Origin: Mixophyes australis
Lineage: Eukaryota; Chordata; Amphibia; Anura; Limnodynastidae
DNA length: 64,000 nt
NCBI GenBank assembly: GCA_036250195.1
Contig: JAVHZZ010000003.1
Coordinates: 346,917,875 to 346,981,874 of the forward strand
Direction of reading: 5' to 3'
Shown piece after piece: positions 13,351-26,069 of this stretch. The translations under genes were made by a program, and so were the position numbers. Each line of letters begins with the position of its first letter. Positions within the stretch are counted from its first letter, which is position 1. The notes beneath the pieces are model-generated. The model ran no database searches. It worked only from the letters and a program-made list of their open reading frames with translations, and had not been told where the DNA came from.

Positions 13351-14773
13351 TGTATAATCTTGTGGGGGTCACACGATGCTTGAATAATAACACAGCTTAT
13401 GACCCAAAACTAAAAATAGATATGTCTGGACAGCTATGAGAATAACAGGTTTCTTCACCAAAGGTTAACAAAACAAAACAAACAAAAAGCTCTTCAGATC
13501 CTCACTCAATTATTTATTTAAAAAGCTTGTATAAGTTTTGTTAAGATCGCTAGACAAGACTCACATTAATGTGCAAAACCATTGGGTTAATGGTAAAGCA
13601 TCTCTTGACAGCCGGTTGGTGGTAACTGTTTTGCAGGATGCAAAGAACAACTTGTTTATTATATTCTTTCAATAGCGATTTTTTTTTTTTTTAAATCTTA
13701 CTTTTTTTTTTTTAGAACCTTAAAGAAAAAAACAAAGTCTGGGCCTTATGGGTCTTAAGTGATCAAGTCATCAAACACAGCGCCGTGAGGCTATTACGGA
13801 TGCTCAGGACCCAGCGGAAGCAGAAAGGCAATTATTATAGGTGAAGACAGAAAGTGGAAAGAAGGAGAGCAATATACAAGCAACTGATTAATAGTTCATC
13901 AAATATCAAGGTTCTAAAAACAGCGAACAGTAGAACAATCAATTTAAACATGGTTGAACCGGTTTGTATTTCTCAAATTAAGCTTGAATTCTTTAGTCTG
14001 TTGGAGTTCAGAGCCGAGGACCACTTTTAAAGAATTTGGAGCTCTTTATAGTTTATACTCACAAGGTCAATCCGTGAGAGTTCCGAGTATAAATCATGCC
14101 TATGGGATAAATCTTTTTGGGAACATTTATTCTAACTGGTGCATAGGAGAAAGGTGGTGTAGTGCAAAGCGACAAGTTAGATGTTTGTTTGTTATCTAGA
14201 CAATAGTAGAACAATCTCAGAATATGTTTACTTATTATGGGTTACAGACCATTTTCCTTCTACACAGTTTTCATAAATAAGTAGTACTGGACCCTTAGCT
14301 GTGTCTATTGGGAGAGCCGGACAGCAGCAGCCAAAGGACATAGGAACCTTTCTGTATGTAAGCACGTTAAACCATGTTATAGTGTGCAGATTCCCACTTA
14401 GATACAGCATTAGCTTTTGAAGTAGCCTATTGTCACCAAATAAACTATTCAAAACAATAAAACTAACAATTATTATACACACCACTCTAGCCAAGAGAAC
14501 TGAGGGGCCAAGGGCTACACAGCCAGGTAGGAGTCTCATATATTAAAGGACAACTAAACACATTTCCAGTATTCCAACAGAGGCATCACATGCAATAACG
14601 AGTATCATATTTGCAAATTAAAAGATCCTATAATATGACCTCCCTGGCTTGACTTGCTCTGGCACCGCCACCCTCCTTCAAATCCTGCACAGACGTCTAC
14701 TAGACTGATTTTTCCTACAATTTTAATAATTTGACTTGACCTGCTTGACATAATAGAGCAAACAGAACTGACC
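13351..14773. other. no gene recognised
   Basis: Contains T-runs near 13680-13712. Open frames at 13954-14199 and 14228-14539 have no recognisable features. Confidence 0.5.
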
Positions 14774-14775
14774 TA

Positions 14776-14951
14776 GGGGTGTATTTACTAAACTGCGGGT
14801 TTGAAAAAGTAGAGATGTTGCCCTTAGCAACCAATCAGATTCTAGCTATCACTTATTTAGTACATTCTACAAAATGACAGCTAGAATCTGATTGGTTGCT
14901 ATAGGCAACATCTCCACTTTTTCAAACCAGCAATTTAGTAAATATATCCCC
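14776..14951. mobile_element. hairpin MITE with CCAATCAGATTCTAGC core
   Basis: A 176-bp inverted repeat: arms open with ggggtgtatttactaaa and its inverse, and the inner stem holds the caaccaatcagattctagct block. TA flanks both ends (14774-14775, 14952-14953), suggesting a TA target duplication as in Tc1/mariner-type MITEs. Relatives are at 28038, 58405, 60738 and 63701. Confidence 0.8.
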
Positions 14952-14953
14952 TA

Positions 14954-16231
14954 AACTCTTCCTCCCCTGCATTTTGTATCCACGTACAAACATACCCACG
15001 GCCACCTTTTGGCTTGCTCAGGCAGAAAATAAGCACTCTTGAAAGTTTAACTCAGCCCATCTTTGACTTTGGACAAATAAATAACATACATAATATATAA
15101 GAATATATAATATATATAATAAAATAATATATACATTTTCGATACATTTTTAGGTGTCGCACTATGTACTTTGTACTCCACTACTCATTACATAGTGTAC
15201 CCTTAGATTAACCCTAACCCTTCCCTTTTTCTTCTGTACCCCCTCTTCCACCTTAAATTGTTACACTTGAATAAAAAACATTTAAAAATAAAGTACTAAA
15301 AACTTACAAACCCTAGCTAGTAACTATGCTGCCTCTCTTGTTGTCCTAATTTTAAAAAAAACCTCTGAAATAAAACTGTTGAGAGGAGGTGAGAGATGAA
15401 CAATAGGACACTTCAAATGTCTGCGGGCGAAGGTCTTATGCACAGGAAATTGTTAGTGAGCCCTTGTAACTGTGCTCTTTGATATATTTGTTTTTGCTGT
15501 TTGCCATTACATTTTACCTTGCATAATACTTGCTTATAAATAGCACAATTTTGCTTTTGTTTGTTGCACAAAACCAACAACAGAGGATATATTCAAATAA
15601 TAAAGTTCTAATTTGCCCCCCGGCAATCAAATGTCACCTCTGAAGTGCACATTTCTCCACCTCCTCAATTGAAATTGTTTTTGTTATTGAACATATTGGC
15701 TTGTGTTGTTGCTAATGCATTATCTTCCAAGTATCTAACAGCAGGTGGGCAAACTTTTTTGTACTAAACAATTGACAGTTATAATACAAGTACATGCCTA
15801 CAGGTAGAGGATTCAAGCATGTGTTGGCTAAATTAAAACCAAAGAACAGCAACAGTAGCTGAAAATATATTAAAGGAAGTGAACTGATGAAGTTCAGAAA
15901 AATACCTTCTCGCATCTGCTAGGATGAGAAAAGAGACGGTCTAGGTTGGTACTAGGACCAAGAACGGCACTGCCAATGAAAATATTTTCTTCTTAGATGT
16001 AACTTTGGCCTCATTGTTGGACTACAATAAAAGTTCATGCTCATGTATATTTTGACGCTTGGGTTATTTGATGTTTTTACTCAAATTTATCTATGGAGTG
16101 AGTGACTACTAGAGTGGGCTAGAACCAACCGGTAGATGAAAGTGCTCATTCCTGTTTTGTACCATATTTATAACTCTTTTATCCATACTTGATATACATT
16201 CCTTTCCATAGACTAAGTGGTCAGTTTATTA
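14954..16231. other. no gene recognised
   Basis: AT-rich, with a (TA)-like patch near 15080-15130. Nothing else identifiable. Confidence 0.5.
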
Positions 16232-16559
16232 CATACATGCCAACTCTCCCGAAATGTCCGGGAAACTCCAGAATTCCGGGTAGGTCTCCCGGAATCCCAA
16301 GAGAGTAAGGCATCCTCCCGCATCTTCCCACTTCACTAGTCCACTAGTGAAGTGGGCAGATTAGAGCTGGCATGACGCTAGTCTCGGGGAATCGCATCAT
16401 TTTGGCCCTGCCCCCAACTGATAAGAAAAAAGACCCTTAACATGCATTACGTCACTGAGGGCTGGGCCAAAATGACGCAATTTGTGAAGCACCGCCCCCT
16501 CTACCCATACACCCCTTCTGCCCTCCCAGACACGTCCAACATAAAGTTGGCAAGTATGG
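16232..16559. mobile_element. MITE of 'CATACNTGCCAAC' family, inserted in a minisatellite unit
   Basis: Inverted ends catacatgccaactctcc and the inverse of catacttgccaac, with an internal palindrome ccacttcactagtccactag. TTATTA flanks both sides, consistent with duplication of a TTA-type target (PIF/Harbinger-like). The flanking sequence on both sides belongs to the 30-bp minisatellite. Other partial relatives are at 33325, 34059, 37975 and 61130. Confidence 0.75.
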
Positions 16560-16893
16560 GTTATTAGTTACACCTGTTAATGTGGTCAGTTTATTAGTTA
16601 CACCTATTAATGTGGTCAGTTTATTAGGTACACCTGTTAATGTGGTCAGTTTATAAGTTACACCTATTAATGTGGTCAGTTTATTAGGTACACCTGTTAA
16701 TGTGGTCAGTTTATTAGTTACACCTATTAATGTGGTCAGTTTATTAGTTACACCTGTTAATGTGGTCAGTTTATTAGGTACAGCTATTAATGTGGTCAGC
16801 TTATTAGTTACACCTGTTAATGTGGTCAGTTTATTAGGTACAGCTATTAATGTGGTCAGTTTATTAGGTACAGCTATTAATGTGGTCAGTTTA
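16560..16893. repeat. 30-bp minisatellite with 60-bp alternation
   Basis: About eleven copies of ttattagttacacctgttaa plus tgtggtcagt. Units with 'cctgttaat' and 'cctattaat' mostly alternate, a 60-bp higher-order unit. With a 30-bp unit, several frames stay open on both strands (16672-16902 plus, 16452-16940 minus); these are artefacts. Confidence 0.92.
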
Positions 16894-17085
16894 GACAGGT
16901 AAAAAGGAGCTTGAAAAAGCGCATTTTCCTGCATTTGCAATGGGTGCTATGATATCTTTGACCTGGGTGGACATATTTTTCACCTTATTCCTAATTCTAG
17001 TTATTATTGGTATAGAATTGTTTGGAATGTATAGTACTGATACTAGGTCCTGAAACATGTCTCTTTCCTGTACTTTTTTTTTTTA

Positions 17086-18822
<1,737 letters not shown>

Positions 18823-19231
18823 CAATATGAGCTTGAGGGGTAGTAGTGGTTTACTGTTGCAATGTGACAGAAATAGAGATGTCAGGTAATTAACTTCTGC
18901 TGACTGATGGAAAGATTTTGGAAGACTGAGTTTAAGGTGGTGAGAGAACAACCAAGTTGAAGTGGCAGAAAGACATTAGTAATGCGGGTCAACACAGATG
19001 ATAAGAGATCTGGAGAAGATAGATAAATTTGGATATCACAGCCACGCCAACAGGAAGTAGTAGCATTGGGGTAAATGGCACCAAGTCTTCATGGCACCAG
19101 GCACCAGTGGAAAAGCAGTTTATACAAATTCTCCTTTAATTGCGTACAGTGGAAGTGTTAGCCATCCCTTTGTGTATTCGGGACCAGTCCCCTGGGCTGA
19201 CAGAGTCACCCATGTCTTCTTCCCATATAAG
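18823..19231. other. no gene recognised
   Basis: Spacer between the Penelope-like remnant and the chromovirus LTR; nothing identifiable. Confidence 0.5.
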
Positions 19232-19748
19232 TGTCAGGCTGAGAAAGCCGCTGAATGCACAGAGAACACCAACTGGTATTTGCTCCTATGAACTAGGGAT
19301 GCGGAGTCTAACGTACTCCTAGTGTTCACCAGGGAGCCCTGCAAGGGGGTATGGGCTTAGCTGCAAGGGGTACGCAGGTCGCAGTCCACTAGACAGTTAC
19401 CAGTGTGGTTAAGAAGGGTCCAGATGGTCCGGATCAAACCAGCGATAACAGGCAGTTCAACAGAGAGATCAAAAGTGAAGTCAAACAGGCCGAGATCGAG
19501 GGTCACAAGAAGTCCAGAGAAAGGTCAGCAAGCTGGGATCAATAACCAGAACAGGAACCAGAAGAGTAGTTAGGGAAGCCGGGTCAAAATCAATAGAGAG
19601 CAGGAGCCAAGGAATGCTGAAGAAATAGGGAGACCAAATGGAGACCTGATACTCTGGCTCTTTAATGGTGCCAGAGTGAAGTTTAAATAGAGGCTGTGAT
19701 CAGCTGATAGGAAGGAAGCCTGGAAGGCAGGATAGCCCATAGCGTCCC

Positions 19749-19761
19749 GTTGCCTAGCAAC
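19749..19761. promoter_or_regulatory. RFX X-box-like palindrome in the LTR
   Basis: GTTGCCTAGCAAC, matching the RFX X-box half-site arrangement (GTTGCC...GCAAC). A second identical core lies 70 bp away. Confidence 0.55.
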
Positions 19762-19818
19762 GGGACAAGGCGCGCATGCACCCGACTGCAGCAAGCCGGC
19801 TGAGGACACTGCATGCCT

Positions 19819-19831
19819 GTTGCCTAGCAAC
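19819..19831. promoter_or_regulatory. second RFX X-box-like palindrome in the LTR
   Basis: Identical 13-bp core to the site at 19749-19761, with palindromic flanks of a different sequence (ctg...cag versus ccg...cgg). Confidence 0.55.
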
Positions 19832-19904
19832 AGGATGCCCTTGACCGGATACGTCAGGTGACCGCCCCCACTTCGTGAAGGAACAGCGGGGACGGCGCCT
19901 GACA

Positions 19905-20665
19905 GTATCCCCTCTCTCTCTCCCCCTTAAAGAAGGATTGCCTTTGTCCAGAAACTCAGCAAGGAGACGAGGGGCATGGAGGTCGGCTTCATCCACACAA
20001 GATCTCTCTTCTGGGCCATAGCCCCGCCAGTGAACAAGGTACTGAGTTTTACCACAAAGAGAACGGGCCTCCAAAATTCTCTTAACCTCATACTTATCTC
20101 CACGGGAAGTCTTGATGGGAGGTGGTGTGACAGGCTCCTTAAAAAATTTGATGAGGACCAGGGGCTTCAATAACGAGATGTGAACAGTGTTATGGATCTT
20201 GAGAGAGGAAGGTAGAGAGAGTTTGTAAGAGACAGGGTTAATGATTTGTGATGCGGACTCACGAAAGAGCGACCAGGAAGAGGAGATTTCACCGAAGAGT
20301 TGGGTAAGGCCACTACCTGAAGAGGACTGAGGATAGGTTTGGTATCAGGTGGACCCGAGGAGTCAGAATTGTTGAAGGCTCTGGATAATGCATCGGCTCT
20401 GATATTTTTGGAACCAGGGCGGTAAGTAAGTACTAACTGGAACCGGGTAAAGAACAGAGACCAACAGGCCTGGTGGGGAATAAGGCACTTAGCCTCCTGC
20501 AGGTAAGTAAGGTTTTTATGGTCAGTCAATACCGTCACAGGATGTTGAGCCCGCTCCAAGAGATAACGCCACTCCTCCAACGCGTTCTTAATAGCCAGCA
20601 GCTATGTATCGCCAATCATCGGAGCATGGTGTCTCCGTGGACGTTCCGGTGACACCTTGTTGAAT
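19905..20665 (-). pseudogene. chromovirus pol remnant: RNase H joined to integrase C-end and chromodomain
   Basis: From right to left: an RT/RNase H end ([51 protein letters not shown]), interrupted upstream by a TAG just before LLAIKN. Then after the SFV motif the frame jumps into the integrase C-terminal region ([20 protein letters not shown]), followed by a chromodomain (YEVKRILEAR, GKTQYLVHWRGYGPEERS, LLAEFLDKGNPSLRG). The zinc-binding and catalytic core of integrase is missing, an internal deletion of probably about 1 kb. The conserved Trp after EERS is Cys here. The element lacks gag, protease, most RT and the 5' LTR. Confidence 0.85.
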
Positions 20666-21004
20666 CTTCCTCAAAGAGTTGGGGAAAGAAGGTTAGGAAA
20701 GAACGAGTTAGGGGGATGGGAAAGAGCTTGTGGAAAAACAAATATAAGCTGAGGGTATGGAAGAAATACCTGGGGGGGGGGGGGTGAGCTAGGATAGAAG
20801 AAAGAGCTAGAAGGAGAAGAGAGAGAGCTTGTGAGAAGAAAAAATAAAACTAGAGGGAGAAAAGAGAGAGCTAGAGGAGGAAAAGAGAGAGCTTGTAAGA
20901 AGACAAGATAAAGCTAGATGGAGAAAAGAGAGCTTGTGAGAAGAAAAGATATAGCTAGGAGAAGAGAGAGAGCTTGTGAGGAGAAAGGATCACCCGGCTA
21001 GAAT
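20666..21004. repeat. purine-rich tandem repeat
   Basis: From about 20800 to 20996, degenerate units of roughly 50-60 bp containing gagagagcttgtgagaag and aaagctaga. A G-run is at 20771-20782. Confidence 0.75.
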
Positions 21005-21622
21005 ATCTCGATTTGTCTCTAACTTCTATCTATCTCATATCAATTTCCTATCTATGTATCTATCTCATATCTTTCTATCTATTTCATATCTATCTGCCCA
21101 TCTTACATTTTATATCCAACTCATATATTTGTCATATCTTATACATTATGTATTTATCTCATATCGATTTCATACCCTATCTCATATCCAATATTTATCT
21201 CATGTCTGTATATATACCGCTCTCTAATCTATTTAATATCGATCTAAAATCTAACTTATATATAGGTCTATATATCTATATTATATTTACTTTAAATAAA
21301 TAATTTCTATCCATCGATCAAATTCTATTCCATATTCCATATCTATTTCTCTGATATAGATCTATTTCATATGATCATAATATTTATATTTTATCTACAA
21401 ATATGAAGTTTAGCGATCTAATATCTTCCTATGGCATGTCTATTTCTATTTTACCTTTCTATCTCCTATCAAAATATTTTTTCAGCCACGATCTATATAT
21501 CTATCTTTTACTTCTCATTCCAATATCTATTTATCTCATATTTATTGGTAGACATCATAATTATCATATAAGTTTCTCTAACATATCTAAATATATATCT
21601 CTCATACCTATGTATATTATAT

Positions 21623-21713
<91 letters not shown>
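21005..21713. repeat. TATC-rich diverged satellite with (TA)n
   Basis: Degenerate tctatctatctcatat units, ending in a (TA)n tract at about 21627-21713. The same satellite resumes at 22410-22520, 24085-24200 and 25310-25520. Confidence 0.8.
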
Positions 21714-21717
<4 letters not shown>

Positions 21718-22404
21718 GTATTTGCCGGCGTATAAGACGACTGGGCGTATAAGACGACCCCCAACATTTCCACTGAAAATATAGAGTTTGATATATACTC
21801 GCCGTATAAGACTACCCCCTCTTTCGCAGAAAATAATGCATACAGAATTGCCCCTACATGTATCGTGACCCTGTATATAATGGTAGTACATGAGGTAACC
21901 TGATAGTGCCAAAAACAGTGTGGTAAGAACCACAAATCCAGAGAGTCTGTCCCAGATGTAGCTGGGTAAACAACACTGAACAAAGTGTAAATGGTCTATT
22001 GTACCTAAAAAAACACTGGAATGATAGTCGCTGGAACAAACCAGGGGGAACAGATAATCCAAACAAAGTCCGTTCACAAATCTGGGAAGGGTGGGTAGTG
22101 GGTAGTGCACTTACCTTCCTCCCCAGGTTGGATGGTCTGGATGCCTCAGTCTGACTCTCGAATACCCAGGTCCTGTTCCTCTGTTGGGATGTAAAAGTGC
22201 TGCGAGCTGCACGTCCGTGCAGAGTTCACTTCACGGCCGGAGATGGTAAGCTGGCGTGTTCGCGCATGCGCATATAGGCTGGTCAGCGCTTCAGTCTCCG
22301 TTGATATGCTGTCCCAAGTGCACCCGGCGTATAAGACGACCCCCCAACTAGGAGGCATGTTTTTTAGGGCAAAAAAGTCGTCTTATACGCCGGCAAATAC
22401 GGTA
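21714..22404. mobile_element. 691-bp DNA element with 28-bp perfect TIRs, inserted in a (TA)n tract
   Basis: Left arm 21714-21741 and right arm 22377-22404 are exact inverses beginning TACCGTATTTGCCGGCG. Just inside both ends the gtataagacgacccccc block is repeated in direct and inverted forms. No transposase frame. The flanks are TA repeat on both sides, so the target duplication cannot be resolved. Superfamily not assigned. Confidence 0.85.
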
Positions 22405-22749
22405 TATATGTCATATTGATCTATATATCTCAAATCTTATATCTCTCTCTAACACTCTAACATTTACCTCCTTATCTCATATATCTATGTATTTTTTTCA
22501 CATATCTATCTCGTATATATATCACTAGCTGAAGTACCCAGTGTTGCCTGGGTTTAAATCTTCAAGTTATTAAGTTATCAATGAATTGGATGTAACTGTC
22601 AATCTTTTAAAAATAATTAGCTGCTCAGCAGCTCTTCCAACACACCCATGAGGTAGCTGCCCAATGTCGTTTTTATATTAAATGTTATCCAAATCCATCC
22701 AGTGGAAGGTCCAGAACAGGCTCCCCGGGCCAAAGTTCTTCCCAGCATA
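22405..22749. repeat. satellite remainder and an unidentified dispersed repeat
   Basis: TATC-rich to about 22520. From 22523 it reads ctagctgaagtacccagtg, a motif of a widespread dispersed repeat I cannot name. Continues to the truncated edge of the Tc1 element. Confidence 0.4.
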
Positions 22750-22751
22750 CT

Positions 22752-23647
22752 CCAAATGAAATGCATGTTCAATCGGATTTAGGTAAGGTGATTGACTTGG
22801 CCATTGCATAACATTCTACTTGTTAGCCTTAAAAAACTCTTTGGTTGCTTTTGCAGTATGCTTCGGGTCATTGTCCATCTGCACTGTGAAGCGCCGTCCA
22901 ATGAGTTCTGAAGCATTTGACTGAATATGAGCAGATAATATTGCCCGAAACACTTCAGAATTCATCCTGCTGCTTTTGTCAGCAGTCACATCATCAATAA
23001 ATACAAGGGAACCAGTTCCACTGGCAGCCATAATTGCCCACGCCATGACACTACCACCACCATGCTTCACTGATGAGGTGGTATGTTTTGGATCATGAGC
23101 AGTTCTTTTCCTTCTCCATACTCTTCTCTTCCCATCACTCTGGTACAAGTTGATCTTTGTCGCATCTGTCCATAGGATGATGTTCAAGAACTGTAATGGC
23201 TTTTTTAGATGTTGTTTGCCAAACTCTAATCTGTTTTTTTCTGTTTTTGTGGCTCACAAATGGTTTACATCTTGTGGTGAACCCTCTATATTCACTCTTG
23301 TGAAGTCTTCTCTTGATTGTTGACTTTGACACATATACACCTACCTCCTGGAGAGTGTCCGTGATTTGGCCAACTGTTGTGAAGGGGTTTTTCTTCACCA
23401 GGGAAAAAATTCTTCTGTCATCCACCACAGTTGTTTTCCGTGGTGGATGACAGAAAACACGTCTTTTGGTGTTGCTGAGCTCTCCGGTGCGTTCTTTCTT
23501 TTTAAGAATGTTCCAAACAGTTGATTTGGCTACACCTAATGTTTTTGCTATCTCTCTGATGGGTTTGTTTTGATTTTTCAGCCTAATGATGGCTTGCTTC
23601 ACTGATAGTGACAGCTCTTTGGATCTCATATTGAGAGTTGACAGCAA
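22752..23647 (-). pseudogene. Tc1 transposase pseudogene
   Basis: The N-terminal part (23135-23647) has the paired-like helix-turn-helix region (KELSLSVKQAIIRLKNQNK, IREIAKTLGVAKSTVWNILK) and a second HTH. The catalytic part (22816 upward to about 23230) has WTDATK (first Asp), MDNDPKHT (second Asp) and, beyond a stop, LNPIEHAF (third, Glu). Breaks: a +1 shift in a T7 run (23234-23240), a TAG at 22816-22818 where a Trp codon is expected, Asp to Tyr before LNPIE, and loss of the C-terminus. The GRPR AT-hook region between the two HTHs is replaced by VFCHP. Confidence 0.9.
23413..23455. repeat. perfect 16-bp inverted repeat inside the dead transposase
   Basis: Arms 23413-23428 (ttctgtcatccaccac) and 23440-23455 are exact inverses, with an 11-nt loop. 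This lies exactly where the AT-hook codons should be. Confidence 0.9.
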
Positions 23648-23982
23648 CAGATTCCAAATGCAAATGTCACACCTAGAATCAACTCCAGACCTTTTACCTG
23701 CTTAATAGATGATGAAATAACGAGGGAATAGCCCACACATGCCGATGAAATAGCTTTTGAGTCAATTGTCCCATTACTTTTGGTCCCTTAAAAAGTGGGA
23801 GGCACATATAGAAACCGTTGTAATTCCTACACTGTTCACCTGATTTGGATGTAAATACCCTCAAATTAAAGCTGAAAGTCTGCAGTTAAAGCACGTCTTG
23901 TTAGTTTCATTTCAAATCCATAGTGGTGGTGTATAGAGCCCAAAAATGAGAATTGTGTAGATGTCCCAATATTTATGGACTT

Positions 23983-23985
<3 letters not shown>

Positions 23986-24036
<51 letters not shown>

Positions 24037-24719
24037 TATATATACATATATATATACATACAATCGTATAACAATCTTGTTTTCTTACCAATCTAGATCG
24101 TATTTAATTCTTATTAATCTATCCATCTTTTACTATCATATCTAACTATACATCCATCTCAGATCTATCTTTCCATCTAACCAATCTTACATCTATCACA
24201 AAGCTCGCACAACCAGGGACCTCTTTACCTTTTGTCTCACGCCTGCATCTCCTTCGTCGTCCTTGTCTGTACTTTATATGTAGGATTGTATTTTATATGA
24301 TTTGTAACTCTGACTGTTAGGTGCTGCTAAGATTTGTGGAGCCTTTGATGATATATGTATTGTATCTATCTCGCCCTTTGACATTTAGGATTCTTTACTC
24401 ATGGGCACTGAACAATTTTTGGTGTGTTCATTGCTACATTATAGTTAACACTTGAGGGTCTAGTCCTCTAGTGCTCTGAACACAATTCAGGCCTCTCAAG
24501 GGATCTTATTATGTGGATTAGATGAACCACTATTAGTCGCAATGGATTCTTCTATCAGACTCACCACATGATCGTGGTCCGTCACTAGAGCATTATTATA
24601 ACGTCCACCATTTTGGAATAGTTTCCACTACATTACAGCCCATTATTGAATTTCTTCCCATCAGATTTTGGGCTACTATGTCCTCACTATGGTTTTTACA
24701 ATGATACACACAGTGCACG
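23986..24719. repeat. (TA)n/(CA)n tract, satellite remainder, then unidentified sequence
   Basis: (TA)n 23986-24020, (CA)n 24021-24035, TATC-rich 24085-24200. From 24200 nothing is recognised. Confidence 0.55.
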
Positions 24720-25309
24720 CGCTTTGATAATTCTATTGACGACTTGGCAATATACCATTGAATAGTACACTATATAAACCTCCGTAGTAGCAGCACATCC
24801 CCCTAATGAAGTCACATGATGAAATGCATAAGGGACAACATGTCTTGCCATTTCTGCCTTTTCTCACCTTTGGTAATAAGGTCACCTTGCCCTATTTTGT
24901 GGTATTTTCTTTGGTGATATTTTTGGTCAAGGGAATTGTCACTTTTGGGAGCATCTTAATTGGACCATTACGACATCAACAGATAAGCTATTGATTTTGA
25001 GGCACACCTGTAAACCATGGTTGTTTCTATTTTTCAAAATACTACACTATTATGCTTTATCTGTTATATCGGAGATATATTCTTATCCCTTTCTGTGAAG
25101 GTTAAACGTCCATAGTTTGTGTGAAATTGACTGCACTAATTTAATACCAATACATAAGTTGATTAATTAACATCCTTTACCCAGGACAAGGTGAGACCCC
25201 TCCACATTGGGGTATTTTATAAGCAATTATCTAGCGGCATTTCTGATATGTGCTTTGGCTGCATTTCGTTATATTTCCCCAATGGGCGCCTCCTCTTTCC
25301 TCCTAAATA
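24720..25309 (+). repeat. possible Penelope-type terminal repeat with ribozyme-like motif
   Basis: Contains ctaatga (24803-24809), then gaaatgcat (24821-24829), an order resembling the hammerhead core CUGAUGA...GAAA with a palindromic stem III, and gggcgcctcctctttcc near 25285. The conserved G of CUGAUGA is changed. Low-confidence assignment. Confidence 0.25.
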
Positions 25310-26069
25310 TCATACCCAATTCATATCTCATATGTATGTATCCATTTGTCTAACCCATATCTAATCTAGCCATATATGTACTATTTTATATCTATGTCAT
25401 ACTTATCTATTTATCTCTCATTTATATCTAATATCTATGTCCTCTTGATCTCATGTTTATGTATTAATCTATGTCTCCTATGTCATAGTTATCTATTTAA
25501 ATCTATCTTGATGAGAATTATAGCGCATCTCTTAAGTTTATATTAAAGTAGGGTGGTGTCTCTAAAATATCAAATTAACATTGTCCAAGGTGACTGTGTG
25601 TTGAACAGAAAAGGGAAATTATGTCATTAAATAAATACTCCACACAAAAAAAAACAGGTTAGATTGGGTGAAGTTTACCAATTCATAGTAAAATGAAAAG
25701 TTGGTTTTATCCATGGCACAGTAATGCAGCGGCCCCTATAGCTCAAAGAGTCCAGCCCATGTCTTCTCTCCGCTATAGTGGTGGGCAACAAGTGTTGTCG
25801 GTGTTCTACCCCCGGGGATTGTCCAATTCACATGACTAGTATCTTCATGATGAAGATATTTGAAAAGGTCTACCATAAGTACACAGTAGAGCAATGGATG
25901 ACGCATGGACCATTTGTGGGAAGGGGATGGTGGGCAGAATATATAAAGAGGAAGGGATGTTCAAAGAGTGACAACCCTAGTAGAATAGGCTTAACCCAAG
26001 AAGACCTCAAACACCAATATATAAAACAATTGCTTATGTGAGGAGAAAATAAAATTCACAGAAATATCC
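25310..26069. other. TATC-rich satellite patch, then no gene recognised
   Basis: 25310-25520 resembles the 21005 satellite. The open frame at 25778-26041 has no recognisable features. Confidence 0.45.

Larger units (their letters stand above)
19232..19904 (-). mobile_element. putative 3' LTR of a Ty3/gypsy chromovirus
   Basis: Reading on the minus strand, it starts TGTCAGGC at 19904, directly after a purine-rich tract (gagagagaggggatac, a polypurine primer). The far end is proposed at 19232, where the minus strand ends GCCTGACA, the exact inverse. It includes ctatttaaac and attaaag, possible promoter and polyadenylation signals, and two gttgcctagcaac palindromes. The left border is inferred from symmetry only. 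Confidence 0.55.
22750..23985 (-). mobile_element. Tc1-like DNA transposon, one end truncated
   Basis: The right end carries the terminal inverted repeat (minus strand GTCAAGTCCATAAATATTGG) next to TA at 23986. The left TIR is missing, with homology lost near 22750. The element contains a broken transposase in its expected orientation. Confidence 0.85.

Noticed and set aside
16452..16940. 162-codon 'KLTTLIAVPN' repeat protein and its plus-strand partner
   Set aside because: Produced by the 30-bp unit being a multiple of three; open on both strands.
21508..22110. 200- and 139-codon frames with long Tyr-Ile runs
   Set aside because: They read through (TA)n and the 691-bp DNA element; no domain is present.
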